A stretch of 64,000 nucleotides of DNA, taken from positions 62,001 through 126,000 of the forward strand of contig JAEUHE010000151.1 of NCBI GenBank assembly GCA_016793885.1, given 5' to 3'. Source of the DNA: Verrucomicrobiales bacterium. Its GTDB lineage: Bacteria; Verrucomicrobiota; Verrucomicrobiia; Limisphaerales; UBA11320. Within the stretch, counting starts at the first letter, position 1. Each line of letters opens with the position of its first letter. A program made the translations under genes and the position numbers. Positions 16,616 through 26,037 of this stretch are shown here, piece by piece. The notes under the pieces are model-generated. The model did no database searches, was not told the origin of the DNA, and saw only the letters and a program-made list of their open reading frames with translations.

Positions 16616-17614
16616 TCAGGGGGCGGACTTGTCCTTTTCCTTGTCCTTCTCCTTCGATTTCTCTGGGGACTTCTCCTTGGGTTCTTTCTCGGCGTCCTCT
16701 TCGGCTTTGATGGCTTTAATCTTCTCTTTAACCCAATCCTCGGCACCAGCGTCCCGCGCCTGTTCGTACCAATATTTGGCGGCATCCCGATCCTTGAGCA
16801 TTTCGTGGGCTTGGGCTCGTTCGGTCAGAAGGGTGACATCCGGGGAACTCGGGTTGATCCGAGTGCTCATCTCCTGAATGGCATCCTCAAGATCGGTCTT
16901 GGCTGCCTCGTTTTTGCCGAGGCCCTGCTGAGCGCGGGCGCGTCGGACCAGCCAGGAGCTGCGGATGCGCGAGCTTTGCAGCTCCGGCTCGATCTTCTTC
17001 AACGCTTCGGCAAACTGCTTATCATCCAAGAGCGCTTCGATCCATTCCAGTTCGAGAACGCCGCTCCCGGTCTCGTCGATCCCTTGCCGAATGCCATCGA
17101 GCCGCTCCTTGGGCTGCTTTAGTCGCTCGTGCAGGTCACTGCGGAGGAGATACCAATCCACGTTCTGTTTATGCAGTTGGATGGCGTGGTTGCAGTCTTC
17201 GAGTGCTTTTTTGTAGTCGGCCCGAGCCTTCAGGATTTCCGCGCGTGAGGCGTGCAGGGCTGCCAGCTCGTTGGGCTCGTCGGTCTTGAGCTTCAGGGCG
17301 TGGGAGATGGTATCGAGGGCTTCGTTCGTCTTGCCGAGAGAGAAATACACGCGTCCCAGTTCCCGGTGTACCAGCAGCTTTTCCGGACCCAGGCGGATGG
17401 CTTGCTCAAGGTCACGCGCGGCTTCACCGAGTTTGCCGAGCACGCGATACTCAATGGCACGCTGTAGGAACAAGTCCGCAGTCTCTCCGCGGTTCAACAA
17501 CTCCGTCAGTTCCTCAATTTCATGCTCGGGACCCTCGTGTGCGGCCAGGGAACCCGCCAGTCCTAACCAGGCGCACATGGCAGCCACCAGCCCAAGTGAT
17601 TGGAAAGGTTTCAT
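16616..17614 (-). CDS. TPR-repeat protein, exported
   Basis: 332 residues with a signal peptide (LVAAMCAWLGLAGSLAAH). Several tetratricopeptide repeats follow: LFLQRAIEYRVLGKLGEAARD, VHRELGRVYFSLGKTNEALD, LHASRAEILKARADYKKAL and WLVRRARAQQGLGKNEAA. The last 30 residues are almost only Lys, Glu, Asp, Ser and Pro, a flexible charged tail. TPR domains bind other proteins, so it probably organises a periplasmic complex. It starts 5 nt after the stop of the purple-acid-phosphatase-like gene, so the two are an operon. No enzymatic motif is seen. Confidence 0.88.
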   Translation of the reverse strand: MKPFQSLGLVAAMCAWLGLAGSLAAHEGPEHEIEELTELLNRGETADLFLQRAIEYRVLGKLGEAARDLEQAIRLGPEKLLVHRELGRVYFSLGKTNEALDTISHALKLKTDEPNELAALHASRAEILKARADYKKALEDCNHAIQLHKQNVDWYLLRSDLHERLKQPKERLDGIRQGIDETGSGVLELEWIEALLDDKQFAEALKKIEPELQSSRIRSSWLVRRARAQQGLGKNEAAKTDLEDAIQEMSTRINPSSPDVTLLTERAQAHEMLKDRDAAKYWYEQARDAGAEDWVKEKIKAIKAEEDAEKEPKEKSPEKSKEKDKEKDKSAP

Positions 17615-17619
17615 AATCC

Positions 17620-19653
17620 CTAGTCTTCCAGTACCAGGATCGGATCCAAGCAGAAGTCCAGAGTGTCCGCAGCGGAGGTGTGGCCTTCGATAGCGAGCAC
17701 GTTCACCCCATCCTTGAGGTGGTTTTGGAAATCTTTGAGGGTGAGATAAACGCGCCCGCGATCCTCACGCGCTTTGACTCCCTGGGCGTTCCGGCCGCTG
17801 CTACGGCCGACATTTTGCCGCACTACCTCGCGTCCGTTGAGATAGGCAATGAAGGCATCTCGATAATCGATCTGAAGCCCCATTTCCGTGATGGCGTCCG
17901 CCTGGGCAACCTCAAATTCCCTGCGTAGATAGACCGTGGAGAACTTCCGACGCATCTCCTTGAGTTCGGTCTTAAACTCACCCTCGCCATAGCCAAAGCC
18001 GCCAACGCCTGTTTTCCAATCCTTTCCGGCGAAACCCAGCCGTGTCCACCCCATGCCCTGAGGGTGCGAACCCGCCAGATACTCCCACTGAGCGTGCTGG
18101 GGTATGACGATCTTGTGATCGACGGCAGGAGCGGCTTTGTCCTTTGGCTCTGAGCTGGACTTTTTATATTCCGCGGGCTGCCACGGGTTACCGACTCGAG
18201 TCGGAGTGACCACGCCGCGTTTGATGATGCTGAAGAGGTCCCGCACGTTCCCGTTGCGATTGATCATGCGTGCCACCAGGGTGTCGCCATGCACATCGAC
18301 AATGACCGAGCCGTGCTCGAGAATGATTCGGCGCATCACGGGTAGGCTACCTACACGGCTGAGGGTCTGGCCCGCGTTGCCCGTCACGACTTGGACGGTG
18401 CCTTCATGGGGGTGAATCCCTGCACTCTTGCGATACGCGCCATCTCCAGCGGGATCGCCATCTCCATCATCCAGAATGACGTTCTCCGAGACCGTGTTGG
18501 TCGCGTAAGCTCCATCCATCAGCATGGAGCGTTCGTAGGTATGGGAGTGGCCGGTTAGGACCACGTCGGTTCCCCCCGCCTCCAGGATGGGAACAATGTA
18601 GCGACGCATCTCGATCAGGTCCTTCTCCTTGTCGCTGTCGTGGCTCCCTTTGGTGTAGGGGGGGTGATGAAAGAAGGCGACAATCCAATCTGCTTTGGTT
18701 TTCTCTAGATCCGTCTTGAGCCACTTTGCCATCGGCGCGGTGGGTTTCCGATCCATGTCGTGCGAGTCCAGGCAGATGAAATGGATGTTTCCGTAATCGT
18801 AGGAGTAATAGGCTTCAGTTCCCGAAGCGAAGCCGCCCACCTCGGCGCGAGTCGGCACCACGTAGGCGTCGTAGTAAGGTCCAACACCCGTGGTCCCCTT
18901 GGAGGTATGGCCTTCGTGGTTGCCCATGGTCGGCCAGCACACCTTGTTGCGCAGGGTCTGCTCGTAAGACTCAAAGAACCGTGTTTGGAATTCCATGTCA
19001 CGACCCGTGTTGTAGGCCATGTCTCCAACATGGATCCAAAAGTCAAGCGGCACGCCCTCTTTCAGTACGGTGCTTGTCATGGCGTCGTGCACCGCCTTCT
19101 GCGCCTCGCGTCCGGTCCCGCCATCGCCAAGCACCCAGAAGCGAATGGGCCGGGCGGTGCCAGCGAGCGGCTGAGTTCGAAAATAGTAGGTGTCATCCGC
19201 GGGCGTGAGCCGCTTGTCACCGTCGTAGACCGCGTAGTAATACTGAGTGTCGGGCTTGAGGTCGGCAATCTTGGCTTCGTATTGGAAGGTCCCAACTGGG
19301 GCTGAGTGCAACTTGGGCAATGCAAGGTTTGCCGAAGTTCGCAAAGCCTTCCACCGAGGAAGCATCTCCTGACCGTTAGTCCCAAGAGAGGCTCGCGTGA
19401 CAATGGAGCCGCCGCGGACCCGCTCGGTCAAATGATTGCGATCACTCCCGTAACGGACCACGGGATCAATGGGGCCCTCAGTGCGCCAAACCACGTGCAT
19501 GAGATTAGGACTGGCAAACTGAAGATAGGGTGATCGACGAAAGGGCGGGGGGGGGTTGGCTGCCTGGGCTACCTCAACCAGGAGTGAAGAGCACAGGATC
19601 CCGTAACAAAGAGACAGTACAGGCAGCACTAGAGAATCGTTCCGCGATAGCAT
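17620..19653 (-). CDS. Purple acid phosphatase-like metallophosphatase, exported
   Basis: About 677 residues. A GTG at 19668 preceded by GAGAAG is an alternative start five codons upstream. After a signal peptide ending near VAQAA comes the N-terminal fibronectin-like domain (PYLQFASPNLMHVVWRT). The five metallophosphatase motifs are all present: LGDGGTG, HVGDMAYNTG, MGNHEGH, FFHHPPYT and GHSHTYERS. The final 170 residues form a jelly-roll domain (FGYGEGEFKT, YLNGREVVRQNVG) like those in neighbouring secreted proteins. It should hydrolyse phosphate esters outside the cytoplasm with a dinuclear metal site. It heads a two-gene operon with the TPR protein. Confidence 0.9.
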   Translation of the reverse strand: MLSRNDSLVLPVLSLCYGILCSSLLVEVAQAANPPPPFRRSPYLQFASPNLMHVVWRTEGPIDPVVRYGSDRNHLTERVRGGSIVTRASLGTNGQEMLPRWKALRTSANLALPKLHSAPVGTFQYEAKIADLKPDTQYYYAVYDGDKRLTPADDTYYFRTQPLAGTARPIRFWVLGDGGTGREAQKAVHDAMTSTVLKEGVPLDFWIHVGDMAYNTGRDMEFQTRFFESYEQTLRNKVCWPTMGNHEGHTSKGTTGVGPYYDAYVVPTRAEVGGFASGTEAYYSYDYGNIHFICLDSHDMDRKPTAPMAKWLKTDLEKTKADWIVAFFHHPPYTKGSHDSDKEKDLIEMRRYIVPILEAGGTDVVLTGHSHTYERSMLMDGAYATNTVSENVILDDGDGDPAGDGAYRKSAGIHPHEGTVQVVTGNAGQTLSRVGSLPVMRRIILEHGSVIVDVHGDTLVARMINRNGNVRDLFSIIKRGVVTPTRVGNPWQPAEYKKSSSEPKDKAAPAVDHKIVIPQHAQWEYLAGSHPQGMGWTRLGFAGKDWKTGVGGFGYGEGEFKTELKEMRRKFSTVYLRREFEVAQADAITEMGLQIDYRDAFIAYLNGREVVRQNVGRSSGRNAQGVKAREDRGRVYLTLKDFQNHLKDGVNVLAIEGHTSAADTLDFCLDPILVLED

Positions 19654-19830
19654 TGGATGATTGTTCACAGATCTTCTCGAAACGTCAATTGAAGAACGTG
19701 AGACACATTTGACGTTTAAGTGACTTTCCTGGTCGGCGATGTTCCTCGCGGAGTCGCGAGGCGATCTGAGGTTCGCTCCACTTCCTCTGGAGGAGCCGAC
19801 GTCTGGAGATTCCGATGCCTTCAGGATTCT

Positions 19831-20096
19831 TAATCCGTGGAATCAGCGAAATCCGTGGTTCACCCGTTGCTCTCCCTCTCTGCGCCCTTCCCGCCTCTGC
19901 GGTGTAAGTCCGTTCGTTGGCAGGTGCGGAAGCCTGGGAACGGGGACATTTTGCCCACGGACCACGCGGACCACACGGATCCGAGGAGAGACCGCAACCC
20001 CGACCGCGGGTGCGGGGCGAGTGGCCGAGCCGACTGAAGTTACTCTTCTGCTGAATTGCCTCCGACTCCGTGTGTTCTGTGTGTTCCGTGGGCAAA
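19831..20096. repeat. Composite inverted-repeat region, 'CCACGGATTT' family
   Basis: The 551-nt gap (about 19669-20219) has no credible gene. It holds an arm TAATCCGTGGAATCAGCGAA at 19831 on, then a segment rich in CTCTGCGCC/GCCTCTGCGGTG near 19876-19905. A pair of inverted arms follows at 19953-19980 (GCCCACGGACCACGCGGACC) and 20066-20096 (ending TTCCGTGGGCAAA), separated by 85 nt. The arm sequence and spacing match the element at 4221-4359. Confidence 0.7.
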
Positions 20097-20219
20097 ACTC
20101 TTCCTTGGAGGTTGTCTCGGCCTTCCCTTCGAGCCCTGTAGGAGCCGCTTGAGAAGAGCAGTCCCAGAAAAAGCTAAGACCGAAGTGCAACGTCTCCACA
20201 GGCTGACGCCGACGGCCTG

Positions 20220-21602
20220 CTAGACGGGCAGCTCCCAGCCGGGTCGGTAGGCCAGCTTGACGTATTGCTCGGCTTCCGGGGCGTTGAGCGCCTTCATGTT
20301 CGGGCCGTCCCACTCGAGCTTTTTGCCCACCCGCATCGCCACGCACCCCAACAGGATGATTTCGGTGAGATAGGCCGCCACGTCGAAGTTGGAGTAGGCC
20401 GGCTTGCCTCCACGGATGGCTTCAATCCACTCCTTATAGTGACCAGGACTGCGTGGAATGGTTTCCTTAGGTCCTTTGTAACCTTGGAATTTCGTTTCTG
20501 GCAACAGGAAGAACTGCGAACCGTAGTCGTCGGGGGAGTAGAGATGGCCTTTGTCGCCGATGAGCAGGCAACCGCTGCCTGGCAGTTTCTTGTCGCCTTT
20601 GGCATCTCCTTTGTTCAAGTGGTCCAGGATGCGGTGGCTCTTTTCGGAAAACGGCTTGAGACCGCCGTCGTACCAGTGAAATTCCAAAGGGGGAAGCCCA
20701 TCGCGTTTGGGAAATTGGAAGATGATCTCCGACGCACTGGGATAGGTTTCCTTCTTCATGGCCGAGGAGCGCGCCTCGATGCTGGTCGGATAGCCCAGCT
20801 TCAACGCCCGGAAGGGCATGTTGACCGTATGGCAGGCCATGTCCCCCAAGGCACCGGTGCCAAAGTCCATCCAGCCGCGCCACGCAAAGGGAGCATACAC
20901 GCCCTTCTTATAGGGCCGATACGGGGACGGCCCCAGCCACAGGTCCCAATCGAGGGTTTCGGGGATGGGATCTGACCCATCTGGACGATCCACTCCTTGG
21001 GGCCAGATCGGGCGGTTGCTCCAGACGTGCAATTCGCGGACCGGTCCGATGGCTCCCGATTGGATGACCTCAACCGCCCGACGAAGCCCATCGCCCGCGC
21101 TGCCTTGGTTGCCCATCTGCGTGGCCACCTTCATTTTCGCGGCGGTCTCGCGCATCTTGCGCGCCTCATAGACCGAGTGAGTGAGCGGCTTCTGGCAAAA
21201 GCAGTGCTTGCCCATTTTCATCGCCAGCAGACTCGCGTGGGCGTGAACGTGATCAGGCGTAGCCACGATGACCGCATCGATTTGTTTATCCATTTCCTCG
21301 AGCATCTTCCGATAGTCTCGGTAGCGCTTGGCTTCGGGATACTTGGCGCCCCGGGCATCCAGCGTGCCTCGATCCACATCGCAGAGCGCGACGATATGAC
21401 CACCGGCTTTGGCGGTTTCATCGGTGTCCGAGCTGCCCTTGCCCCCGGCTCCGATGGTCGCGACGTTGATTCGACTATTGAGGTTCTGGCCACGCAGGAT
21501 GGCTGGAAAGGCGATAGCCGCCGCGCCGAGAGTGGCGCTGGCCTGCAGAAAGTGACGTCGGGAAGAACCCATGAGGCGTGAGGTATCGTTGGGGGCTGAC
21601 AT
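20220..21602 (-). CDS. Gfo/Idh/MocA family oxidoreductase with Tat signal
   Basis: 460 residues from [10 protein letters not shown]; an ATG at 21572 is the other plausible start. A twin-arginine-like signal ([19 protein letters not shown]) precedes the Rossmann motif [16 protein letters not shown] and the second nucleotide-contact region [14 protein letters not shown]. The family EKP-type motif reads [15 protein letters not shown]. The C-terminal domain ([39 protein letters not shown]) is the usual GFO/IDH/MocA alpha/beta sheet. Exported members are numerous in Verrucomicrobiota and probably oxidise or epimerise sugars while carrying tightly bound NAD(P). It is divergent from the beta-helix gene with a 63-nt gap, suggesting a shared regulatory region. 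Confidence 0.92.
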   Translation of the reverse strand: MSAPNDTSRLMGSSRRHFLQASATLGAAAIAFPAILRGQNLNSRINVATIGAGGKGSSDTDETAKAGGHIVALCDVDRGTLDARGAKYPEAKRYRDYRKMLEEMDKQIDAVIVATPDHVHAHASLLAMKMGKHCFCQKPLTHSVYEARKMRETAAKMKVATQMGNQGSAGDGLRRAVEVIQSGAIGPVRELHVWSNRPIWPQGVDRPDGSDPIPETLDWDLWLGPSPYRPYKKGVYAPFAWRGWMDFGTGALGDMACHTVNMPFRALKLGYPTSIEARSSAMKKETYPSASEIIFQFPKRDGLPPLEFHWYDGGLKPFSEKSHRILDHLNKGDAKGDKKLPGSGCLLIGDKGHLYSPDDYGSQFFLLPETKFQGYKGPKETIPRSPGHYKEWIEAIRGGKPAYSNFDVAAYLTEIILLGCVAMRVGKKLEWDGPNMKALNAPEAEQYVKLAYRPGWELPV

Positions 21603-21665
21603 ACCCCTATCGCTACGGCGTCGCTGGCGGGTAGACAAGCCAAATTTTGATGGTATTGATGTGGG

Positions 21666-24437
21666 ATGAAACCCGGTAAATTAGTTCGCGCCACTGGAAT
21701 GCTGTTGATTCTCTGGCTGATGTTGCTCAGTCCGGCAGGGCGCGCTGCCATTCCGGTGGAGGGGGTGGCGGACAAACAGACCTATACCGACTCGGCGTCG
21801 TTGAAGGTTCCGGTCGAAGCCGGCTACAGCTACCTAGCCTCGTTGAACGACCAGTCGTTTCCCCTCAACACGAACGTGACGCTCTCCCTGCCCGATTTTT
21901 ACGAGCTGCGAGTCGAGCGTACGTCCAGCATGGGTTCGGTGGAGGTGCGGATCCTGCGATTCCTCATCGCCGACAGCACACGTGTTGGCACCGAGTGGGG
22001 ATTGCCGACACATATCCCGAGTCCGTCGATCCCATCGGCTGCGCAGGAGTTTGAAGGGGGGCGCCTGCGACTGCTGATGCCTGCGCGGCTTCCGATGGGG
22101 CTGGAACTTCCGATAGTGGCCTGGGTGGAGGACTCGGAGGGCCACGCCCTCCGCGTAAACGGGTTGGTGCGAGGCGACGAGCTTTCCGGACCCTGGCTCC
22201 GGCGTGGGGTCGGCTCCGATCTCCTTCTCCTGAGCGGCCCCGCGCGCACCCTCGTGTATCGGGCGCGGGTGGCTGGGCTGGAGGCGACCAACGAAGTGGT
22301 TCTGGAAGACTCGGTCGTGTGGCTGCCGGCCAACGGAATTCTCGGAGCCCAGACCGAGTGGACGTCAGGGTCTCGGATTCATGTCACGGGCAACCTGACC
22401 GTACCTGCCGGCGGCACCCTGACGATTGGAGCTGGAACTGTGGTGCGTCTGGAACCTTTGGTGGACATTACCAACAATGGCCGGGTGCTTATCCTTGGAT
22501 CGCGCAGGGAACCGGTGGTTTTCGTTCCCGCAGTGGCGAATAAACCTTGGGGTGGATTTACCATGCGCGCCGGCACCGGCGAGATCGATGGCACGGGGGT
22601 CGTTTTCGTGGGGAGTGGAGGCGATCCACATTGGTTTTCCAAGTCCGGAAATCCGGGGAGCCACCGAAAGGAGCAGGCGCTCTTTTTTGTGAACGACGAT
22701 CAGCGCGTTCGGCTCACCGACTCGGCCGCGATCAGCCTGGCGGGGCAGCTGGGTCACTCGGTGAAGGGCGGCCTGTTCGAATTCAATCACTTTCTGATGC
22801 AGCGAGCAACCAGCGGGGGCGAGTTCACGGGCGCTCAGTTTCGCGTGAATGACAGCGCCTTTATCGAATGTCCGAGCGACACTGCCGCCTTTGTGGATGG
22901 TGACAACGACGCGCTGTATCTCGTGAGCGGGGATCACGGATTTACCAACACACTTTTCGGCTGGACCAAGGACGATGGCGTCGATTCGGGCGGGAGCGGC
23001 GCGGCGAAACTCAGGTATCAGTCCTGCTGGTTTGAGTCCATTTTTCATGAAGGCAACTCGCTGTCGGGCGCCAAGGACGTGATGGCGCGCGATACGGTCT
23101 ATTTCGACTGTGGTCAGGGATTGGAGGATGGCTATGACGCGCCGATAGGCGTGGCGGACCACTGCTTGTTTTTGGCCAACCAGGTGGGGGTTCGGCACGG
23201 CGACAACTATCCGAGCATCGGTCGCTACGACGGTAGGATCACGGCCACAAATTGCCTCATCCTGAACAACCATCGGGACGTGTTTGGTTTCAATTGGCGG
23301 AGTTCCGGGTGGACCAACGCAACCGGTCAAATGCTGGTTCAGGACAACTGGCTGACCCGAGCCAACGAGTATTTTCCAGCCAATCGCATTTGGAGCCCGG
23401 CGGAGGATGCTAATCGGCTGGCAGTTTTTGGGGCTCGCGAGGTGGTGGGGGCAGGATTCGCCACCCGGGGCTCCATCGCCACCGCGTCTGAACTCCAAGG
23501 GGGGCTTCCGGTACGACTCAGCATGGCGTGCTTAAAACCGGTGGTGCTGCGGTATCTTTGGCAGACGGATGACGGCCGCACGATCCCCGGCGTCCTGTCT
23601 TTCGCACCGGGAGAGATCCAGGCGAGGTTGCCCATCGCACCCGCTTGGGCGGGCTTTGCCCGAGCGCGGCTGGTTGAGGGCGATCAGGCCGAGATTTCGG
23701 GGCGGGATGTTGTGTTCGTGCAGCGGGTGCCTGAGAGGGCTTCCCAGCTGCTGGTTGCACGCGGCTCGGTTTGGAAATACCGCGACAACGCCCAAGACCT
23801 TGGTCAGGCCTGGAAGCTATTGTCCTTCTCCGATGAGGACTGGCCTCAGGGGCCGAGTCCGATGGGTTATGGGGATGGTCCGGAAGGCACGATGTTGAAA
23901 CCTTCCGACTCGGGGCCTGAGCCACGGCCGCTGACTTACTACTTTCGGACTCACTTTGGTGTGACGACTCCGCAAGACATCGGGTCTCTGCGGTTCGCGG
24001 TTCGCCGCGATGACGGCGTCGCCGTCTATCTCAACGGAGTTCCGCTCTTTCGCATGAACATGCCTGATCTCCCAGAGCTGAAGTATGGCACGCCGGCATC
24101 CGGGAGTGTCACCGATGAAACGAGCTACTTCCCAACGAATGTCAGTAGTTCCTTCTTGGTAGCCGGAGACAACCTGCTCGCTGTGGAGTTGCACCAATCG
24201 AGTGCGACCTCGGGAGATGCTCACTTCGATCTCGAATTGGAGGGGCTACCTGTGTCGGCGCCGGTGCGATTGGAATGGGTGGTCTGGGGGAGGGAAGGTT
24301 ATCTGATGTGGAACCAGGAGTCTGCGGTGCTTAAGGAGTCTGCTTCGTTGCTGGGACCGTGGCTACCTGTGCCGATGGCGGCGCGTCCTTATCGTCTGCC
24401 GGAGGATGGCCCCACGAGGTTCTATCGGCTCGAGTAA
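21666..24437 (+). CDS. Large secreted protein with right-handed beta-helix and jelly-roll domains
   Basis: 923 residues with a signal peptide ([18 protein letters not shown]). The centre (about 225-500) has short hydrophobic repeats like [20 protein letters not shown] and [19 protein letters not shown], typical of a right-handed parallel beta-helix. The last 250 residues include a jelly-roll domain, [37 protein letters not shown] and [15 protein letters not shown], closely resembling a stretch in the LamG protein at 7303-9399. Such proteins are usually surface-exposed and may bind or cleave polysaccharide; no catalytic signature is apparent. It ends in FYRLE, a common terminus of secreted proteins in this genome. 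Confidence 0.82.
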   Translation: MKPGKLVRATGMLLILWLMLLSPAGRAAIPVEGVADKQTYTDSASLKVPVEAGYSYLASLNDQSFPLNTNVTLSLPDFYELRVERTSSMGSVEVRILRFLIADSTRVGTEWGLPTHIPSPSIPSAAQEFEGGRLRLLMPARLPMGLELPIVAWVEDSEGHALRVNGLVRGDELSGPWLRRGVGSDLLLLSGPARTLVYRARVAGLEATNEVVLEDSVVWLPANGILGAQTEWTSGSRIHVTGNLTVPAGGTLTIGAGTVVRLEPLVDITNNGRVLILGSRREPVVFVPAVANKPWGGFTMRAGTGEIDGTGVVFVGSGGDPHWFSKSGNPGSHRKEQALFFVNDDQRVRLTDSAAISLAGQLGHSVKGGLFEFNHFLMQRATSGGEFTGAQFRVNDSAFIECPSDTAAFVDGDNDALYLVSGDHGFTNTLFGWTKDDGVDSGGSGAAKLRYQSCWFESIFHEGNSLSGAKDVMARDTVYFDCGQGLEDGYDAPIGVADHCLFLANQVGVRHGDNYPSIGRYDGRITATNCLILNNHRDVFGFNWRSSGWTNATGQMLVQDNWLTRANEYFPANRIWSPAEDANRLAVFGAREVVGAGFATRGSIATASELQGGLPVRLSMACLKPVVLRYLWQTDDGRTIPGVLSFAPGEIQARLPIAPAWAGFARARLVEGDQAEISGRDVVFVQRVPERASQLLVARGSVWKYRDNAQDLGQAWKLLSFSDEDWPQGPSPMGYGDGPEGTMLKPSDSGPEPRPLTYYFRTHFGVTTPQDIGSLRFAVRRDDGVAVYLNGVPLFRMNMPDLPELKYGTPASGSVTDETSYFPTNVSSSFLVAGDNLLAVELHQSSATSGDAHFDLELEGLPVSAPVRLEWVVWGREGYLMWNQESAVLKESASLLGPWLPVPMAARPYRLPEDGPTRFYRLE

Positions 24438-24570
24438 CAGGAGGACGGAGCCGATTGCTTAAAAGGCCATTCCCCAGGGCTGGTGTCGGACTGCCGTGGT
24501 GCGTGGGAACATGGCTGATCTTTACTGTTACCTTTTCCCCGGATCGGCGGTTATATATAGACTGCCTATC

Positions 24571-26022
24571 ATGGCTCCCAGTGACATTGATCTCCTGCAC
24601 GATTACGTCCGAAATAGCTCGGAGTCCTCGTTTCGTGTGCTCGTGGAGCGCCACATCCATATGGTGCATGCCTTGGCTTGGCGTCAGACCGGGGATGCGC
24701 ACTTGGCGGATGATGTGACCCAAGCTGTGTTCATCGTTCTTGCGGAAAAGGCGGCCACTATCCCACCGGACACCTTGATTCCCGGGTGGCTTTTCCGCGC
24801 CACGCGGTTTGCAGTGGCCAATGCACAACGGGCGAAGGTCCGTCGGGAGTATTGGGAAACGAAAGCTGCCGAAATGGCCCCCCCGCATATATTACCCCCT
24901 GAGGAGGAGCGCGTCTTGCCGCTCTTGAACGAAGCGCTCGAGCAACTGCCGGAGCGAGATCGGACCGCCATTCTGCTTCGCTTCTTCGAGAGCAAGAGCC
25001 ATCAGGAGATCGGGCGATCTCTAGGCACTAGCGAGGATGGGGCCAAGATGCGGCTCTCGCGTGCCGTTGAAAAACTTCGCCTCATCTTTCGGAAGCGCGG
25101 CGTAGCTATCCCCCTGGCCGCTCTCGTCGGTCTGCTTTCGGCACAGGGAGCCCACGCTGCTCCGGCGAGTTTTGTCGCCACAGCCATCTCCGTAGCTTTT
25201 CAAAAGCAGACGACCGTTTCGACTCTTCCTATCGTTCAAGAAACCCTCATGTTTATGGTCCAAAGCAAGACTAAATCTCTGCTCGGAGCGGCGGCGCTCT
25301 TTCTGGTGGCGGTCACCGCTTCGCTGGTTATCCCCTTGTTTGCCGCCAAGGCTCCCGCGCCTGCAACCAGCACCGACGGCTCCCCACCGGTAACCCTGCT
25401 GTTCCGGGATACTCCCTCGTGGAATCGGACCCCCGACTTTGAGGAGGCCTTGGAAGCCCTGAACATTCCGTTTCATTCCAAAACCTCCGCCGACATGGGA
25501 GCCACCGATCTGACCCGTTATCAGACGATCATCATCCCAGGGGCGCAGGGGCGGACCGAATTCTATAAGAACTACCGGCTCCACGCCGCGAAGTTCGACC
25601 GATTTGTGACCAACGGTGGTACGCTGGTCCTGGAGTTGAACGGGGCGGAATCTGCCTCCCTCCCCCTCCCGAGGGGGGTGACCATGGTTAGCCACGGAGC
25701 GGTGGAGAACACGATCCTGCTTCCCGGACATCCGGTCGTAGAGCCCCTAGGAGGCCGGAAGATTCGCGCGAATTTTGCCAGCCACGGGTATCTTATCAAT
25801 GTTCCGAAGGAGGCGCAGATCTTGGTGGCGGAGACCGTCGAGGAAAAGGCGGATGCCGGCAGGCCTACGTTTGCAGAATATACCCATGGTGCGGGGCGGG
25901 TTTTGGCCGCCTGCCAATGCTTTCATGACCGGGACGGGTCTGGACGGGGACCGGTTATGGAAACCCTCCTGGACTATGCGGTGGAACGTCAGTGGTTCGC
26001 TCACAAAGCGCCTACGAAATAG
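24571..26022 (+). CDS. ECF sigma factor fused to a transmembrane helix and a GATase/ThuA-like domain
   Basis: 483 residues from MAPSDIDLLHDY. Residues about 20-85 are sigma region 2 (FRVLVERHIHMVHALAW, DDVTQAVFIVLAEKA). Residues about 115-170 are region 4 (LEQLPERDRTAILLRFFE, SHQEIGRSLGTSEDGAK). An Ala-rich hydrophobic linker follows at 178-212, then a clear membrane helix at about 236-258 (LGAAALFLVAVTASLVIPLF). The final 210 residues look like a class I amidotransferase/ThuA-like Rossmann fold: VTLLFRDTPSWNRTPDFEEA, YQTIIIPGAQG, FVTNGGTLVLELNG, YTHGAGRVLAACQCFHD. It would place a DNA-binding half inside and a sensor-like half outside the membrane. No anti-sigma gene is adjacent, consistent with self-contained control. 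Confidence 0.88.
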   Translation: MAPSDIDLLHDYVRNSSESSFRVLVERHIHMVHALAWRQTGDAHLADDVTQAVFIVLAEKAATIPPDTLIPGWLFRATRFAVANAQRAKVRREYWETKAAEMAPPHILPPEEERVLPLLNEALEQLPERDRTAILLRFFESKSHQEIGRSLGTSEDGAKMRLSRAVEKLRLIFRKRGVAIPLAALVGLLSAQGAHAAPASFVATAISVAFQKQTTVSTLPIVQETLMFMVQSKTKSLLGAAALFLVAVTASLVIPLFAAKAPAPATSTDGSPPVTLLFRDTPSWNRTPDFEEALEALNIPFHSKTSADMGATDLTRYQTIIIPGAQGRTEFYKNYRLHAAKFDRFVTNGGTLVLELNGAESASLPLPRGVTMVSHGAVENTILLPGHPVVEPLGGRKIRANFASHGYLINVPKEAQILVAETVEEKADAGRPTFAEYTHGAGRVLAACQCFHDRDGSGRGPVMETLLDYAVERQWFAHKAPTK

Positions 26023-26037
26023 GCAGGCCGTTTCGGC

